DNA from: Saccharomycodes ludwigii
Lineage: Eukaryota; Ascomycota; Saccharomycetes; Saccharomycodales; Saccharomycodaceae
Direction of reading: 5' to 3'
Assembly (NCBI RefSeq): GCF_020623625.1
Contig: NC_060205.1
Span: 737,501-801,500, forward strand
Length of the DNA: 64,000 nt
Positions 11,134 through 20,640 of this stretch are shown piece after piece. A model generated the notes under the pieces. The model did no database searches and was not told the origin of the DNA. It worked only from the letters and a program-made list of their open reading frames with translations. The stretch's first letter is position 1; the number at the start of each line of letters is the position of its first letter. Both the position numbers and the translations under genes were made by a program.

Positions 11134-11141
11134 CCGCGGAT
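11134..11141. promoter_or_regulatory. Pleiotropic drug response element (Pdr1/Pdr3 site)
   Basis: The palindrome TCCGCGGA is the consensus PDRE bound by the zinc-cluster activators Pdr1 and Pdr3 in S. cerevisiae. It lies about 257-264 bp upstream of the LAM start codon, a typical promoter distance. This is inferred from an exact motif match; binding is not shown by the sequence. Confidence 0.55.
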
Positions 11142-11446
11142 GGTTTTGTTAGGGAAAAAGAAAAGCAACGAAAATTACACTAAGAAAGTTAACCACCTGT
11201 TTCTCCTGCGCCTATTACTGAGTACCACAACAACACCCATTAAATATAATAACAACAATTCACTACTATTATTAGCATTCTTTTCTTATGTCGTAAAGTT
11301 TAGAAAATACCGGACACAGAGATCATTATAAATAACACGTTAAAACTTAATCAACTTACATTTTCAATAGCCAGCACACACTAATTATGCCTAGTAGTTT
11401 ATGTCATTAGAGTTAATTACAAAACCCTATTATTTATCATATGTAC

Positions 11447-11470
11447 ATATATATATATATATATATATAT
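11447..11470. repeat. (AT)12 microsatellite downstream of SKP1
   Basis: An uninterrupted AT tract about 80 bp past the SKP1 stop codon, in the expected 3' UTR. It can act as a UAUAUA polyadenylation efficiency element. Confidence 0.65.
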
Positions 11471-11547
11471 TTATTTATATCGTTGCTATTCTTATTCTTA
11501 ATACGATTGAAGGGGGGGAAAAAAAATTAAAAAAAATAAAAAAAAAA

Positions 11548-12105
11548 CTAACGATCTTCAGCCCATTCGTTTTCCCGTCTAATAGCAGCTTCTTCTTCCG
11601 ATGTAAAGTCATTGACAATGTTAAAAGTTCTTCTGATTTCTTCAGGTGTTCTACCTCTAATCATTTCTGCAACAACTTTACAGCCAGCATCCAACAATGG
11701 CTTAATATTTAAATAATTAGCAGCTAATATGATCTCATACATCATTTCTTGATCCACTTTTAAAAACTCACGGTCCCAGGCATCGATTGGTGCTGTTTTT
11801 CTCGAATCGTCATCTTCTTCATCCGGGAACTTGGAATCTCTATGATGCTCAGCCCACTCAATAACTTTTTCCAAAACTGATGATCTAACATTAGGCACAG
11901 GTATTAAAATGTTCTCATTATCACCATTTTTTTCTTCATGTTCATCTTCGTCTTCATCATCTTCATCTAACTTGGTATTGTACATATCAGTTAAATAGTT
12001 CTTTAGTAACAATGAGCGCTCAGCTATTACTCTATCAATAGTAAACTTTTCTCCCTCCACAGAGACCAATGTAACTTTTTGTACTGCTTTATTGTGACTT
12101 GACAT
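11548..12105 (-). CDS. SKP1: Skp1, SCF ubiquitin ligase and kinetochore CBF3 subunit
   Basis: Skp1 links F-box proteins to cullin Cdc53 in SCF ubiquitin ligases and is also part of the yeast CBF3 kinetochore complex. The 185-residue protein has the N-terminal BTB/POZ-like fold ([15 protein letters not shown]), an acidic insertion near 48-66, and the C-terminal F-box-binding region ([47 protein letters not shown], ending in ENEWAEDR). S. cerevisiae Skp1 has 194 residues and a similar acidic loop. It follows the LAM gene on the same strand, as SKP1 follows YSP2 in S. cerevisiae; PEX3, its other neighbour there, is 18 kb away here. Confidence 0.98.
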   Translation of the reverse strand: MSSHNKAVQKVTLVSVEGEKFTIDRVIAERSLLLKNYLTDMYNTKLDEDDEDEDEHEEKNGDNENILIPVPNVRSSVLEKVIEWAEHHRDSKFPDEEDDDSRKTAPIDAWDREFLKVDQEMMYEIILAANYLNIKPLLDAGCKVVAEMIRGRTPEEIRRTFNIVNDFTSEEEAAIRRENEWAEDR

Positions 12106-12599
12106 GATGAAATTACCGGGTATAATTTTTATTGTTTATTAGCTGTCAAATAAAACAGTTATTGGTTTTTAAATGGGTTTAAACTAGACGGTTTGTTGTA
12201 ATTGTTAAACTAAATAATAACTAACTGCTTAAAAGTGAATTCAATTTTTTTTTTTTTTTTTCCTTTTTTCTTTTCTTTTCTTTTCTTTTCTTTTTTTCCA
12301 ATTTGTTTTTCACCCCTGTTCTGAATTTGTGCTTCTTTTCTTTATGTGCTATTTGTTTCGTATAAAAGTATATTATTTTTTATAATGTTTATTTCTAAGT
12401 GCTTATTTTTGAACTATTTCTTCATTTTACAAATCAAATTACTATGATTTCTTCACATATTTCAACTGTGGTAATTAAACAAAAACTGTTTTCTACAAGC
12501 TACCACTATTATTTCAATATATATATTTAAAATAGTCCCTAAACCCCATAATAAAAATAAAAATAGAAATAAAGATAACAATAAAGCTTTATATTTTAT
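12106..12599. promoter_or_regulatory. SKP1 upstream region and KTR-gene 3' region
   Basis: This gap contains a T/pyrimidine-rich tract (about 12248-12298), A/T-rich sequence, and near the KTR stop the telomere-like CCCTAAACCCC (12537-12547), i.e. a TTAGGG hexamer on the other strand. It coincides with one inferred inversion breakpoint. No gene is seen. Confidence 0.45.
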
Positions 12600-12640
12600 T
12601 CACTTCAGTTCTAAATCAGTCCACCATCTATAACTAGGAA

Positions 12641-12685
<45 letters not shown>

Positions 12686-13880
12686 CTACATCCAAATCAG
12701 TAACACCAATCTGCTTACTTTGCAAATTTAAAAATAGGTCGGTACAACTATTCGGTTGATACGTAAAATCATTGCTAGGATCACAGCAACACTTGTTTTT
12801 CATCCATGTACTCTCATCCCTTGGGCAATTGTACAACATCTCATGATTATACCCAATTTGATTCCAAAATATAATTTCATCAATCTTTAAATAAAGTGCC
12901 AAGTATATACTATGAATCACCGCATCACCCCATCTTTCATAATAAAAACCACCAGTCCTGTCCAAGTAATTAAAAAAATCTTGGTACCTTTGTGAGTTCC
13001 AAAGATCCACTCTGGCTATTTCAAAGTTATTCCAAAAATGACAATAATTATATTCGTTGTGCTCATCTGTAATAAATCGGTAGAAGGTATCTTTAGCCTG
13101 AGGTCTATTGTTGGTATCAGCGGATAACCACTCTTGTACATGTTTCCAGAGTGTGGGGATAGTATCTGGAATCTCTTTTAGTGATATGGTAAATCCATAT
13201 TTTTTGTTATTTGATTCCATATATTCAAATACATCTAGGTTAACATCGCATTGCAATGAGGTCCCCGGTTCTATCCTCCAATAATACCTATACTTCTGTA
13301 GGATCGGTGTTAACATTCCACTAGAAAAATATCTACACATAAATCTATACGATTCAGATCCACCATATGGAATCTCCTTATTTTTTGACATAATCAATCT
13401 GCTATTCTGTGCTCTTTCTCTATCTATAAAGGATGGATACTCTGACCATTGTTCTTTAGGAATATATCCAAACTCTATCTTTGAATGTGCTACATTTGAT
13501 ACAATTTTTTTAAATTTCGGAGAAAATTCAGTTTCGTCATTCAATATAACCCAAGTGTATTTGTTTGAATATTTAAAATGCTGTTCGTAATTAAAAATTG
13601 TTTCTATTAATTCCCACATGGATGTTTCTGGGCACACTACCAAAAAACATGCAAATTTCTGGTTTTCTGTTATATTATTATCTTCTACAGTGTCTGTCGG
13701 CATTGATGTTTGTATTTCATTGTTATTTTTATTGTTACTGTTGACATTGTCATTATAGTCATGGTAATAGCTCTGTTTTTTTGAAATGGGAAACAAGAAT
13801 AAAAGGGACACTGTAATTATACATGCTATTAAAACAAAATAGTTTTTTACCTTTTTCGTTTTAAAAATACGAACTTTCAT
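12600..13880 (-). CDS. KTR/KRE2-family Golgi alpha-1,2-mannosyltransferase (GT15)
   Basis: This type II Golgi glycosyltransferase family adds mannose to O- and N-linked glycans from GDP-mannose. The 426-residue product has a short cytosolic tail, one membrane anchor near residues 13-32 (YFVLIACIITVSLLFLF), an Asn-rich stem and the catalytic domain. Family blocks include YYWRIEPGTSLQCDVN, YGFTISLKEIPDTIPTLW, HFWNNFEIARVDLW and GGFYYERWGDAVIHSIYLAL, plus conserved cysteines near the end. It has a run of 14 Asn encoded by an ATT/AAT microsatellite near 12643-12685, close to the C-terminus. I cannot say which S. cerevisiae paralogue (KRE2, YUR1, KTR1-7) it matches. None of those lies beside SKP1 or HAS1 in S. 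cerevisiae, so its place here is particular to this lineage or was lost there. Confidence 0.92.
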
Positions 13881-13959
13881 AATAATCTAAGTATTGATTT
13901 TCTATATTTATTTTGATTTCATAATTTTTTTTTTTTTTACTGTCATTTTTCTTAAACAG

Positions 13960-13994
<35 letters not shown>

Positions 13995-14187
13995 AAACTT
14001 ACAAAACAATGCAATCTAGGCCTCTTTTTTGCAACAGTAATAACGAGAAATAGGAGAAGCGCCAAAAAAAAAAAAGAAAAGAAAAAAAAAGAAAAAAAAA
14101 CACCAAATATAATAATATAAGGTATAGTAATTTACAAATATTAACATACATAAACAGTGGACTAAACAACTAATAAATACTAGATTA
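13881..14187. other. Gap between KTR gene and HAS1 stop
   Basis: This 307-bp gap is the KTR promoter and the HAS1 3' region. It holds 27 consecutive A (13965-13991) and other A-rich tracts. No gene or named site is seen. Confidence 0.4.
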
Positions 14188-15675
14188 TTAGTTTTTTTTA
14201 TAATGATTTTTGCCACCATGTCTTTTAATATTAGGCGACTTACCACTAGCCTGTATTGTAATATTAACCTTTGGTGGGACAGAAAACCCGTATGATTTAG
14301 CAACCTTTGTTAAATCCAATTTATCAATTTGATAAACAGTCTTTAAAGAATGGGACGCATAAGCTTGTAAATAGGACCTATACCCATCCTTTGCTATTTG
14401 ATGCAAATAATAATTGCTTTTAATTAATTTTTCCAATTGACTTTGGACATTAGCGATTTTATTATCTGGAAACTCATATTCGTTTAATGGCACTTTAGCT
14501 GCTTTTAAATAACGCAAAAATCCCAATTCGTTTGGTGTTAAGAACATTAAAGATTTACCTTTACCCTTGGTGCCTCTCGCAGTTCTCCCAACTCTATGAA
14601 TATAATCTCTTGGATCGTCAGGTGGGTCAAATTGAATGATCCAATCAACTGCTGGAATGTCCAATCCTCTAGCTGCAACATCAGTGCACACTAAAATACC
14701 ACGTTCTGCATTACAAAATTCAAAAAATGTGTTTGTTCTCTTTTGTTGTTTCTGTTTTCCATGCAACTCCAATACTGGTAAATCAATGTAATTTAGCAAT
14801 TCTGCATAATACCTTACACTATTGCACGAACTTAAAAATACAATGATCTTTTTTTTTTGATTTCTTTTTAGAAAGGAAAATAATAATAAAAATCTCTTAT
14901 CACTATCACAAACAACATAGCCTTGTTCCAAACCATCAACTGTCGACGTTTCCTTTCCGGACTCAACATTTATGAATAAAGGACCAGGCCTTAAAGAAAT
15001 ACGAGCCAAATCCTCAACTTTGGTGGTTTGCGTAGCACTAAATAACATACTCTGTCTCTCTTCATTAGGTAAAATCTTAATAATTTGCCTCATTTCATCT
15101 TCAAACCCAATCTCTAGAATTCTATCAGCTTCATCGATGACTAAAGCCTTCAAATTTCTGAACACAAATCCCTTAGTGTTTTGTAAGTGATCCAATAATC
15201 TTCCTGGCGTGGCAATTAGTATATTGACACCTTTTGCTAGTTTGTCCGCTTCTTGTCTTCTATTAGCACCACCAATAACAATACCAAATGTTTGGGAATG
15301 AAATTCCATTAATTCACGAACCACACCAAAGATCTGTAACGCTAATTCTCTAGTTGGTGTAATAACAATGACACCAGTACCATTTCTCGGTTTGAATTTC
15401 AAAGAATGTAACATTTCAATGGCTGGAATCAAAAATGCTAATGTTTTACCTGAACCAGTCTTGGCAGCCCCTAAAACATCACGGCCTGCTAATAATGGTG
15501 GAATAGTTCTAGCTTGAACGTCTGTCATTTTAGTGAACCCCATTTGCTTAATAGCTTTTAAGGTTTGTTCACTTAAATTTTCTAAATCACTAAAATTAGT
15601 GACTGCTGGGTGTTCATTATTAGATGCTGTTGTCTCTGTCTGTTTCTCCTTGTCTACAGTAGTATTAGTACTCAT
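14188..15675 (-). CDS. HAS1: Has1, DEAD-box RNA helicase for ribosome biogenesis
   Basis: Has1 is an essential nucleolar ATP-dependent RNA helicase needed for 40S and 60S ribosomal subunit maturation. The 495-residue product shows the Q motif region ([20 protein letters not shown]), Walker [10 protein letters not shown] near 68-76, PTRELA, TPGR, DEAD near 179, SAT near 212 and HRVGRTARG near 358-366. It is close to S. cerevisiae Has1 (505 residues) almost throughout, including the end ([17 protein letters not shown]). I start at the ATG at 15673-15675, where homology begins. The frame continues upstream to 16002 only through translated pyrimidine-rich leader (long F/L runs), which I reject. 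In S. cerevisiae HAS1 is beside ABZ2; here they are about 20 kb apart, explained by an inversion. Confidence 0.98.
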   Translation of the reverse strand: MSTNTTVDKEKQTETTASNNEHPAVTNFSDLENLSEQTLKAIKQMGFTKMTDVQARTIPPLLAGRDVLGAAKTGSGKTLAFLIPAIEMLHSLKFKPRNGTGVIVITPTRELALQIFGVVRELMEFHSQTFGIVIGGANRRQEADKLAKGVNILIATPGRLLDHLQNTKGFVFRNLKALVIDEADRILEIGFEDEMRQIIKILPNEERQSMLFSATQTTKVEDLARISLRPGPLFINVESGKETSTVDGLEQGYVVCDSDKRFLLLFSFLKRNQKKKIIVFLSSCNSVRYYAELLNYIDLPVLELHGKQKQQKRTNTFFEFCNAERGILVCTDVAARGLDIPAVDWIIQFDPPDDPRDYIHRVGRTARGTKGKGKSLMFLTPNELGFLRYLKAAKVPLNEYEFPDNKIANVQSQLEKLIKSNYYLHQIAKDGYRSYLQAYASHSLKTVYQIDKLDLTKVAKSYGFSVPPKVNITIQASGKSPNIKRHGGKNHYKKN

Positions 15676-16290
15676 TTTTTTTTTTGTAGCTCTATGGATG
15701 ACGAATTCTGGTAGGAGGATGAGCTTGCTGTTTGTAAATGGTATGCATAAAGTAATAGTAAAATATGCTGGAAGAGGAATAAATAAGCTGTTGAAAAAGA
15801 GAGAGAAAAAGAAAAAGAAAAAGAAAAAGAAAAGAAAAAGAAAAAGGAAAAGGAAAAGAAAGACAAAAATAAAAAAAAAAAAAAAAAAAAAGAAAAAAGA
15901 AAAAAGAAAAAGAAACGTGCAAACTAAAATTTCTCGGTCTTCAAAATGGAAACCGGATATAAAAGGAACATAGATCAAAAATAGTTCACATGTCAGTGAC
16001 ACAATAAATAAATAAATATATAAAAAAAAAACATCATTAATTAAGGTTTATAATGTTCAAAAAACATTAGTATATATTGCTTAAAAATTTAATTAAACCT
16101 TTGATAGAGATATATTAATTGGTTTAATTTTTGTGCATTTTTACTTTTTTTTTTTTTTTTTTTTTTATAAATTTTTTTTTTTTAATACATATCTACAAAT
16201 ATAAACACACCTATGCTATTAAGAAAACTCTTTTCAAGTTAATATTATATAAACTTAAGAACTCGATCAAGTTAATATTTACATAACAAA
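15676..16290. promoter_or_regulatory. Divergent promoter of HAS1 and the 619-residue gene
   Basis: On the + strand this gap has a long purine tract of GAAAAA-type repeats (about 15798-15913) and a poly(T) tract (about 16147-16190). A GATGAG, the core of the PAC motif of ribosome-biogenesis genes, lies at 15718-15723, only about 45 bp from the HAS1 ATG, so probably too close to be a classic PAC. An AAAATTTC reminiscent of the RRPE motif is near 15927. Both are weak. Confidence 0.35.
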
Positions 16291-18150
16291 ATGTCAAACA
16301 TCAATAATAATCATAAAGAAACTCTTTCCCATAATAAAAACCCCAATAATGAAAAAGATATTTTATCTTTAAATACAAGATCTCCCAAAAAAGGAATCTG
16401 GAAAATTAACGCATTAAGATCAAATGATAAAATTCAACGGCAAGAAAATAATTTGCATTTCCTTTTAAATGATCCGCAGTTTTTAAAGATAAATTCTAGT
16501 AAATATAAAAATTATTATGAAATCAGTAAAGCCCAACAAATAGGTCAGAAAGGCAAGAAGGTAAGTAAGCAAAAAAAATTACAAAAGATAAAAAAAAAAA
16601 ATAATACAAATAAGCGTTTCACACATGATAGTAATATATTAGCTACAATACCTTTTCTAGAGCATGAGTTTAATGAAATCACTTTGGATAACGGTGGTAC
16701 CAATAATATGAATAATATATTCTTTAGCTTTTCATCAACAGACCCAACTATGAATATAATAGACTTAAGTGATATAACTCAGCTTCGATCTGAAAACAAG
16801 ACTGCCAGAAACAACGACGATTTTCAACTCTTTCTAAAACTTTGTAAACAAGTTACTAATCCACTCAGGTTTGAAAATTTTTTCCATGATTTAAAAATGA
16901 CATTTGTACAAAATAGTTACCAGATAAATCCCATATTAGCTTCAATAAAAAATGATTATATGCAAACCATAAAAGAATACAATAACCTCTATAGTTTTTT
17001 TTTTGATAATCACCAGCAATATCATTCTTTTTTAGCGGAACTCATAAGCTCTTTGGAAAATGATTGGTACTATTTAAATAAAGAATGTGATATTGATAAA
17101 ACAACATATACAGATAATTTTACATATTATTATGACAAATATCCTATTATGGATCAACAGTTATTTTTGAACAGTGAGCTTAATTGGATAAAATATTGGC
17201 GTAAAAATGAGGAAAATAAGAATTTAGGATTATTGAAACAGGAGGAAAATAGAATTTTTGTGAAAAATTATAGTTTGAAGAAAAATTGTACAATATATGA
17301 AAGAAATTTTTCACTGTTAATGATACCTGCAATGGACGAGTACAAAAGTTTTCACTATATATTTTGGTATGGATTATTACCTAACAATTTGAAAATTAGT
17401 TGTGATACAGTATTCCATGGGAGTCATACTAGTGAAAAGAATGTTATTCCAGAAATTTTATTTTTAACTATAAATTTCTGGGAAACGGAGACTGTGAATA
17501 TAAATAGTGTTGATACAGAAGCTATTAAGCCAATAAAAGAAATGAACTTGGTGATAGAGGTATTTTCTGAAAGTACCATTAGAGAGATTTTAACTCAAAA
17601 AACTAACAAAGACAACGTGATGGGCTATAATGCTTGCACCTGTGTTAAAGAAAAAATATTTCAAGACTACAAATTAACGGTAATTGTTTTAATTCCATAT
17701 ATAATCAATGGGGAAATATTATATTATTTTACTTTAAAAAATTTTTTCAAACTTATTGAAGATATTAATGTCACGGACAGCTCAATGGCAACTGGTTCAA
17801 AGTTAAGAGAAAGATCTTTTAGAAAATATTGTAAAAGTCAAAGTTTTAAATTTGAGAATTTTACTGAAATTACAAACGAAATTACAATTAGCCAGGAAGA
17901 AGCAAAAATTTTTGAAGAAACTGGATTAAGTCGTGATGACATATGTTGCGAGTTACTATACATAATTAAAAATTACGATGAAAAGTATAACAAAGGTAAT
18001 TTGGGTCATAAATATGGTGGTAAACACAGTGATAGAATACTGCAACTTTTCCCCAATATTCATGACAATGAATTAGCTATAGAAAGGACTAGGTTTTTAT
18101 CGTTTTCCAAGTTTGAAAGTCTTTTGGTAAAATATATATTTTTAAATTAA
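16291..18150 (+). CDS. Unrecognised 619-residue protein
   Basis: I do not recognise this protein. The frame is long and complete (ATG to TAA). The first 110 residues are Asn/Lys-rich and basic (KKGIWKINAL, later KKVSKQKKLQKIKKKNN), suggesting a disordered, possibly nuclear or RNA-contacting tail. The rest has the mixed hydrophobic and aromatic pattern of a folded protein (FENFFHDLKMTFVQN, FHYIFWYGLLPNNLK, LTVIVLIPYIINGEILYYF). There is no signal peptide, clear membrane segment or nucleotide-binding motif. Codons are strongly AT-biased and low in preferred codons, suggesting low expression. It lies between HAS1 and the PhoD-like gene, a position with no S. cerevisiae counterpart that I know of. 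It could be a fast-evolving orthologue or a gene lost in S. cerevisiae. Confidence 0.85.
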   Translation: MSNINNNHKETLSHNKNPNNEKDILSLNTRSPKKGIWKINALRSNDKIQRQENNLHFLLNDPQFLKINSSKYKNYYEISKAQQIGQKGKKVSKQKKLQKIKKKNNTNKRFTHDSNILATIPFLEHEFNEITLDNGGTNNMNNIFFSFSSTDPTMNIIDLSDITQLRSENKTARNNDDFQLFLKLCKQVTNPLRFENFFHDLKMTFVQNSYQINPILASIKNDYMQTIKEYNNLYSFFFDNHQQYHSFLAELISSLENDWYYLNKECDIDKTTYTDNFTYYYDKYPIMDQQLFLNSELNWIKYWRKNEENKNLGLLKQEENRIFVKNYSLKKNCTIYERNFSLLMIPAMDEYKSFHYIFWYGLLPNNLKISCDTVFHGSHTSEKNVIPEILFLTINFWETETVNINSVDTEAIKPIKEMNLVIEVFSESTIREILTQKTNKDNVMGYNACTCVKEKIFQDYKLTVIVLIPYIINGEILYYFTLKNFFKLIEDINVTDSSMATGSKLRERSFRKYCKSQSFKFENFTEITNEITISQEEAKIFEETGLSRDDICCELLYIIKNYDEKYNKGNLGHKYGGKHSDRILQLFPNIHDNELAIERTRFLSFSKFESLLVKYIFLN

Positions 18151-18470
18151 AACAAAAAAAAAGATCTTGGATAATAATGCCCAAAAGAATGAAAGAAATA
18201 AAATTTTTTTTTTTTCTTTCAATTTAATTCCGATAAATTTTCTATTCTACGTTTATTATTACGGTAATCTCCGTTTTATTTTTCTTTTCTTTTCTTTTCT
18301 TTTCTTTTTATATTTATTTTCTTTGTCTTTTCTTATTCCCCGTCCCATGCATTAAAAGGCTAATCATTTTTAAATAACTTTGATCCCATTTTCAGTTTTG
18401 TATTTTCTTTTGAAGAAAAATAAAATCAATAAAAAAAGAAAAAAAAAAACCTACGATACTTGACACAATA
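18151..18470. promoter_or_regulatory. Upstream region of the PhoD-like gene
   Basis: A T-rich stretch including (TTTTC)n near 18286-18306, then an A-rich leader up to the ATG. No gene or specific site is seen. Confidence 0.35.
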
Positions 18471-20543
18471 ATGACCCAAGATAAAAGTCATAATCAATAT
18501 CATAATATCAATGGAACCATACTCGATAATTGGAATTATACCCGGTACAAAAAAACTTGTAATCCAAGCAAAGATTATGATTCTCCACTTTCAGAAAATT
18601 TTTTTTTGGAAACTGTTTCTGCAAATAATGGAATTGTTTGTGGCCCAATACTAAGGTTGATTTCGATTACTACAAACAAAGACAATGAGTCCATTTACAA
18701 AGGTTCTATATTACTAATATGTAATGGCAACAATCAACAACCTAAACCCATCAAGTTTTTCATTCAAAAGGACAACAGTAGTCTTACTACTTTTATACCA
18801 AAAAAAGTTGTATGCTTCCACAAAGATTTTTTATACAAAGACTCTGATCCCAATTTTTGTTTAAATTTCTATAGGTATGAATTTGAAATTACCTTAAATG
18901 AACAAAACGAACAACTAATCACATATTCTATCGACGACAACCATTTACCTCATTATAGATTCTATATACCATCAGCTAAACAAAACTGTAACACAATTTC
19001 ATATTCTTGTAATGGATTTTCTTTGAATACTGATACTTCATCATTTAACGGATCTTTATGGTACGATGTGTTAAGGAGACATAGCTCTAATCATTACCAT
19101 GTTATGCTAGGCGGAGGCGATCAGCTGTATTCTGATAGAGTTAAAATTGAATGTCCCAAGTTTTTAGAATGGTTGCATTATAAAAATGATGAACATTTTA
19201 TCAAACAGAAATACCCTGAAAATGCAAAATCTTCCAAAATCAAACATGATATTCATCATCACAAGTTATTATTTCAAAATTTTGAATACGATACTGAATT
19301 TTCCAAACAAATTAGACAGTTTTATTTGAAAAATTATTTAGAGTGGTTTGGTTACGGATATTGGAAAGGTACCATGGGGAAAACTTTAATTACACAATTG
19401 CCAATCGCATTTGCCACCATTCCCTCCATTAACATCTATGATGACCACGATATAATTGATGGATTTGGTTCGTATCCTGATAAGACAATGAATAATGAAG
19501 TTTTCAAGAACTTGGGGAAAGTAGCCTATGAATATTACATGCTTTTTCAACAACAGGTTTCATCACCTTTTAGCAGCGATGAACAGGATGTGTATGGATA
19601 TTTCAAGGAACCTAGCTGGGTTCTCGGTTCCGAACAAGGTTGCAAATTTATTGGTGAAAGATCACATTCGATTTTTACAAAACTAGGCCCCGATTTAGCC
19701 CTATTGGGTTTGGATTGCAGAACTGAGAGATCTTTAAAGGAAATATTGTCGAAAAAAACATATGACACAGTTTTTGCCAGATTGCAAAAAGAATACAATT
19801 CTAGTAGATATAAGCATTTGTATTTAATGCTAGGTGTCCCCATTATGTATCCCAGGTTTGTTTGGTTAGAAAATATTTTTGATTCAAAGTTATTGACACC
19901 AATTAAATGGGCCTCAAGAAAAGGATGGATGTTTCATGGTTTGGTTAATGAATTCAATGGAGACATCGAATTATTAGACGATTTGAATGATCATTGGTGT
20001 TCCTTTCATCATAAAGCTGAAAGAAACTATTTGATGGCTAGATTGCAGGATTTTGCTGCCAAAAATTGCGTTAGGATCACTATTTTAAGTGGTGATGTTC
20101 ATTTGACCTGTGTTGGTCAATTTGAGCCCTCAACCAAAGCTGTTGCAGGCCATAAAAGTTCAGAAGATCCCAGACTAATGTATAATATTATATCAAGTGC
20201 TATAACGAACACCCCTCCACCTGATGCAATGGTAAAACTGTTGACTCATAGATCAAAGTCTAAACATAAGTTTAGCAACGATACTGACGAAAAAATGTGT
20301 GACGTTTTTAAGTCCAATAGGTCTAGTAATGGATCATTAAGTGAAAAATTCATTAATCAACGAAATTGGTGTGATTTAGTTTATAATTCGGAAACAGATT
20401 ACGTTCAGTCTAAGATATATGTTGAAAAAGATAGAACAAGTATTGACTCAGAAACTAAAAGTTTCAAATTAGATATCTCGCCATGTACCGAACATAACGT
20501 TAAATTAGATCATGGTGGAATGAGACACGTAGGACAGTTTTAG
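18471..20543 (+). CDS. PhoD-like metallophosphatase, probable YGR266W orthologue
   Basis: The 690-residue product carries the metal-binding motifs of the PhoD-like phosphatase superfamily: GGGDQLYSDR near 214-222, YDDHDIIDGFGSYPD near 323-337 and LSGDVHLTCVGQF near 540-552. His and Asp residues there would coordinate the metal pair. The natural substrate of this fungal family is not established to my knowledge. S. cerevisiae YGR266W is an uncharacterised protein of about 700 residues and is the neighbour of MES1. That adjacency is restored here by undoing one inversion, which supports orthology, though the match to YGR266W rests on family, length and synteny rather than an alignment. The N-terminal 200 residues (a beta-rich region in such proteins) lack a signal peptide. 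Confidence 0.85.
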   Translation: MTQDKSHNQYHNINGTILDNWNYTRYKKTCNPSKDYDSPLSENFFLETVSANNGIVCGPILRLISITTNKDNESIYKGSILLICNGNNQQPKPIKFFIQKDNSSLTTFIPKKVVCFHKDFLYKDSDPNFCLNFYRYEFEITLNEQNEQLITYSIDDNHLPHYRFYIPSAKQNCNTISYSCNGFSLNTDTSSFNGSLWYDVLRRHSSNHYHVMLGGGDQLYSDRVKIECPKFLEWLHYKNDEHFIKQKYPENAKSSKIKHDIHHHKLLFQNFEYDTEFSKQIRQFYLKNYLEWFGYGYWKGTMGKTLITQLPIAFATIPSINIYDDHDIIDGFGSYPDKTMNNEVFKNLGKVAYEYYMLFQQQVSSPFSSDEQDVYGYFKEPSWVLGSEQGCKFIGERSHSIFTKLGPDLALLGLDCRTERSLKEILSKKTYDTVFARLQKEYNSSRYKHLYLMLGVPIMYPRFVWLENIFDSKLLTPIKWASRKGWMFHGLVNEFNGDIELLDDLNDHWCSFHHKAERNYLMARLQDFAAKNCVRITILSGDVHLTCVGQFEPSTKAVAGHKSSEDPRLMYNIISSAITNTPPPDAMVKLLTHRSKSKHKFSNDTDEKMCDVFKSNRSSNGSLSEKFINQRNWCDLVYNSETDYVQSKIYVEKDRTSIDSETKSFKLDISPCTEHNVKLDHGGMRHVGQF

Positions 20544-20618
20544 ATTGTAAAAATAGCGATAGTATTAAAAAGAATGTTTTATCCGATGATCCGAGACTAG
20601 CGGACATCACCAGATAAC

Positions 20619-20640
20619 GGGAGGAGGGGGCGGGGGGCGG
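20619..20640 (+). other. G-rich tract after the PhoD-like gene (possible G-quadruplex)
   Basis: G runs of 3, 2, 5, 6 and 2 lie within 22 bases, about 75 bp after the stop codon on the sense strand, in an otherwise very AT-rich genome. If transcribed it would sit in the 3' UTR. A two-tier or bulged three-tier quadruplex is possible but not certain. Confidence 0.5.

Larger units (their letters stand above)
10878..11547. promoter_or_regulatory. Upstream region of the LAM gene
   Basis: SKP1 ends toward this gap, so only the LAM gene can use it as a 5' promoter. It holds T-rich tracts, an exact PDRE (11134-11141), a TTAGGG hexamer (11150-11155), and at the SKP1 end a (TA)12 tract. A 63-codon open frame on the + strand inside it has no recognisable features and I do not call it a gene. 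Confidence 0.6.

Noticed and set aside
11140-11331. 63-codon + strand frame in the LAM promoter
   Set aside because: No recognisable domain, poor composition, and it begins on top of the PDRE.
15676-16002. N-terminal extension of about 109 residues on HAS1
   Set aside because: The extension is translated pyrimidine tract (long Phe/Leu runs). Similarity to Has1 begins at the inner ATG (15673-15675).
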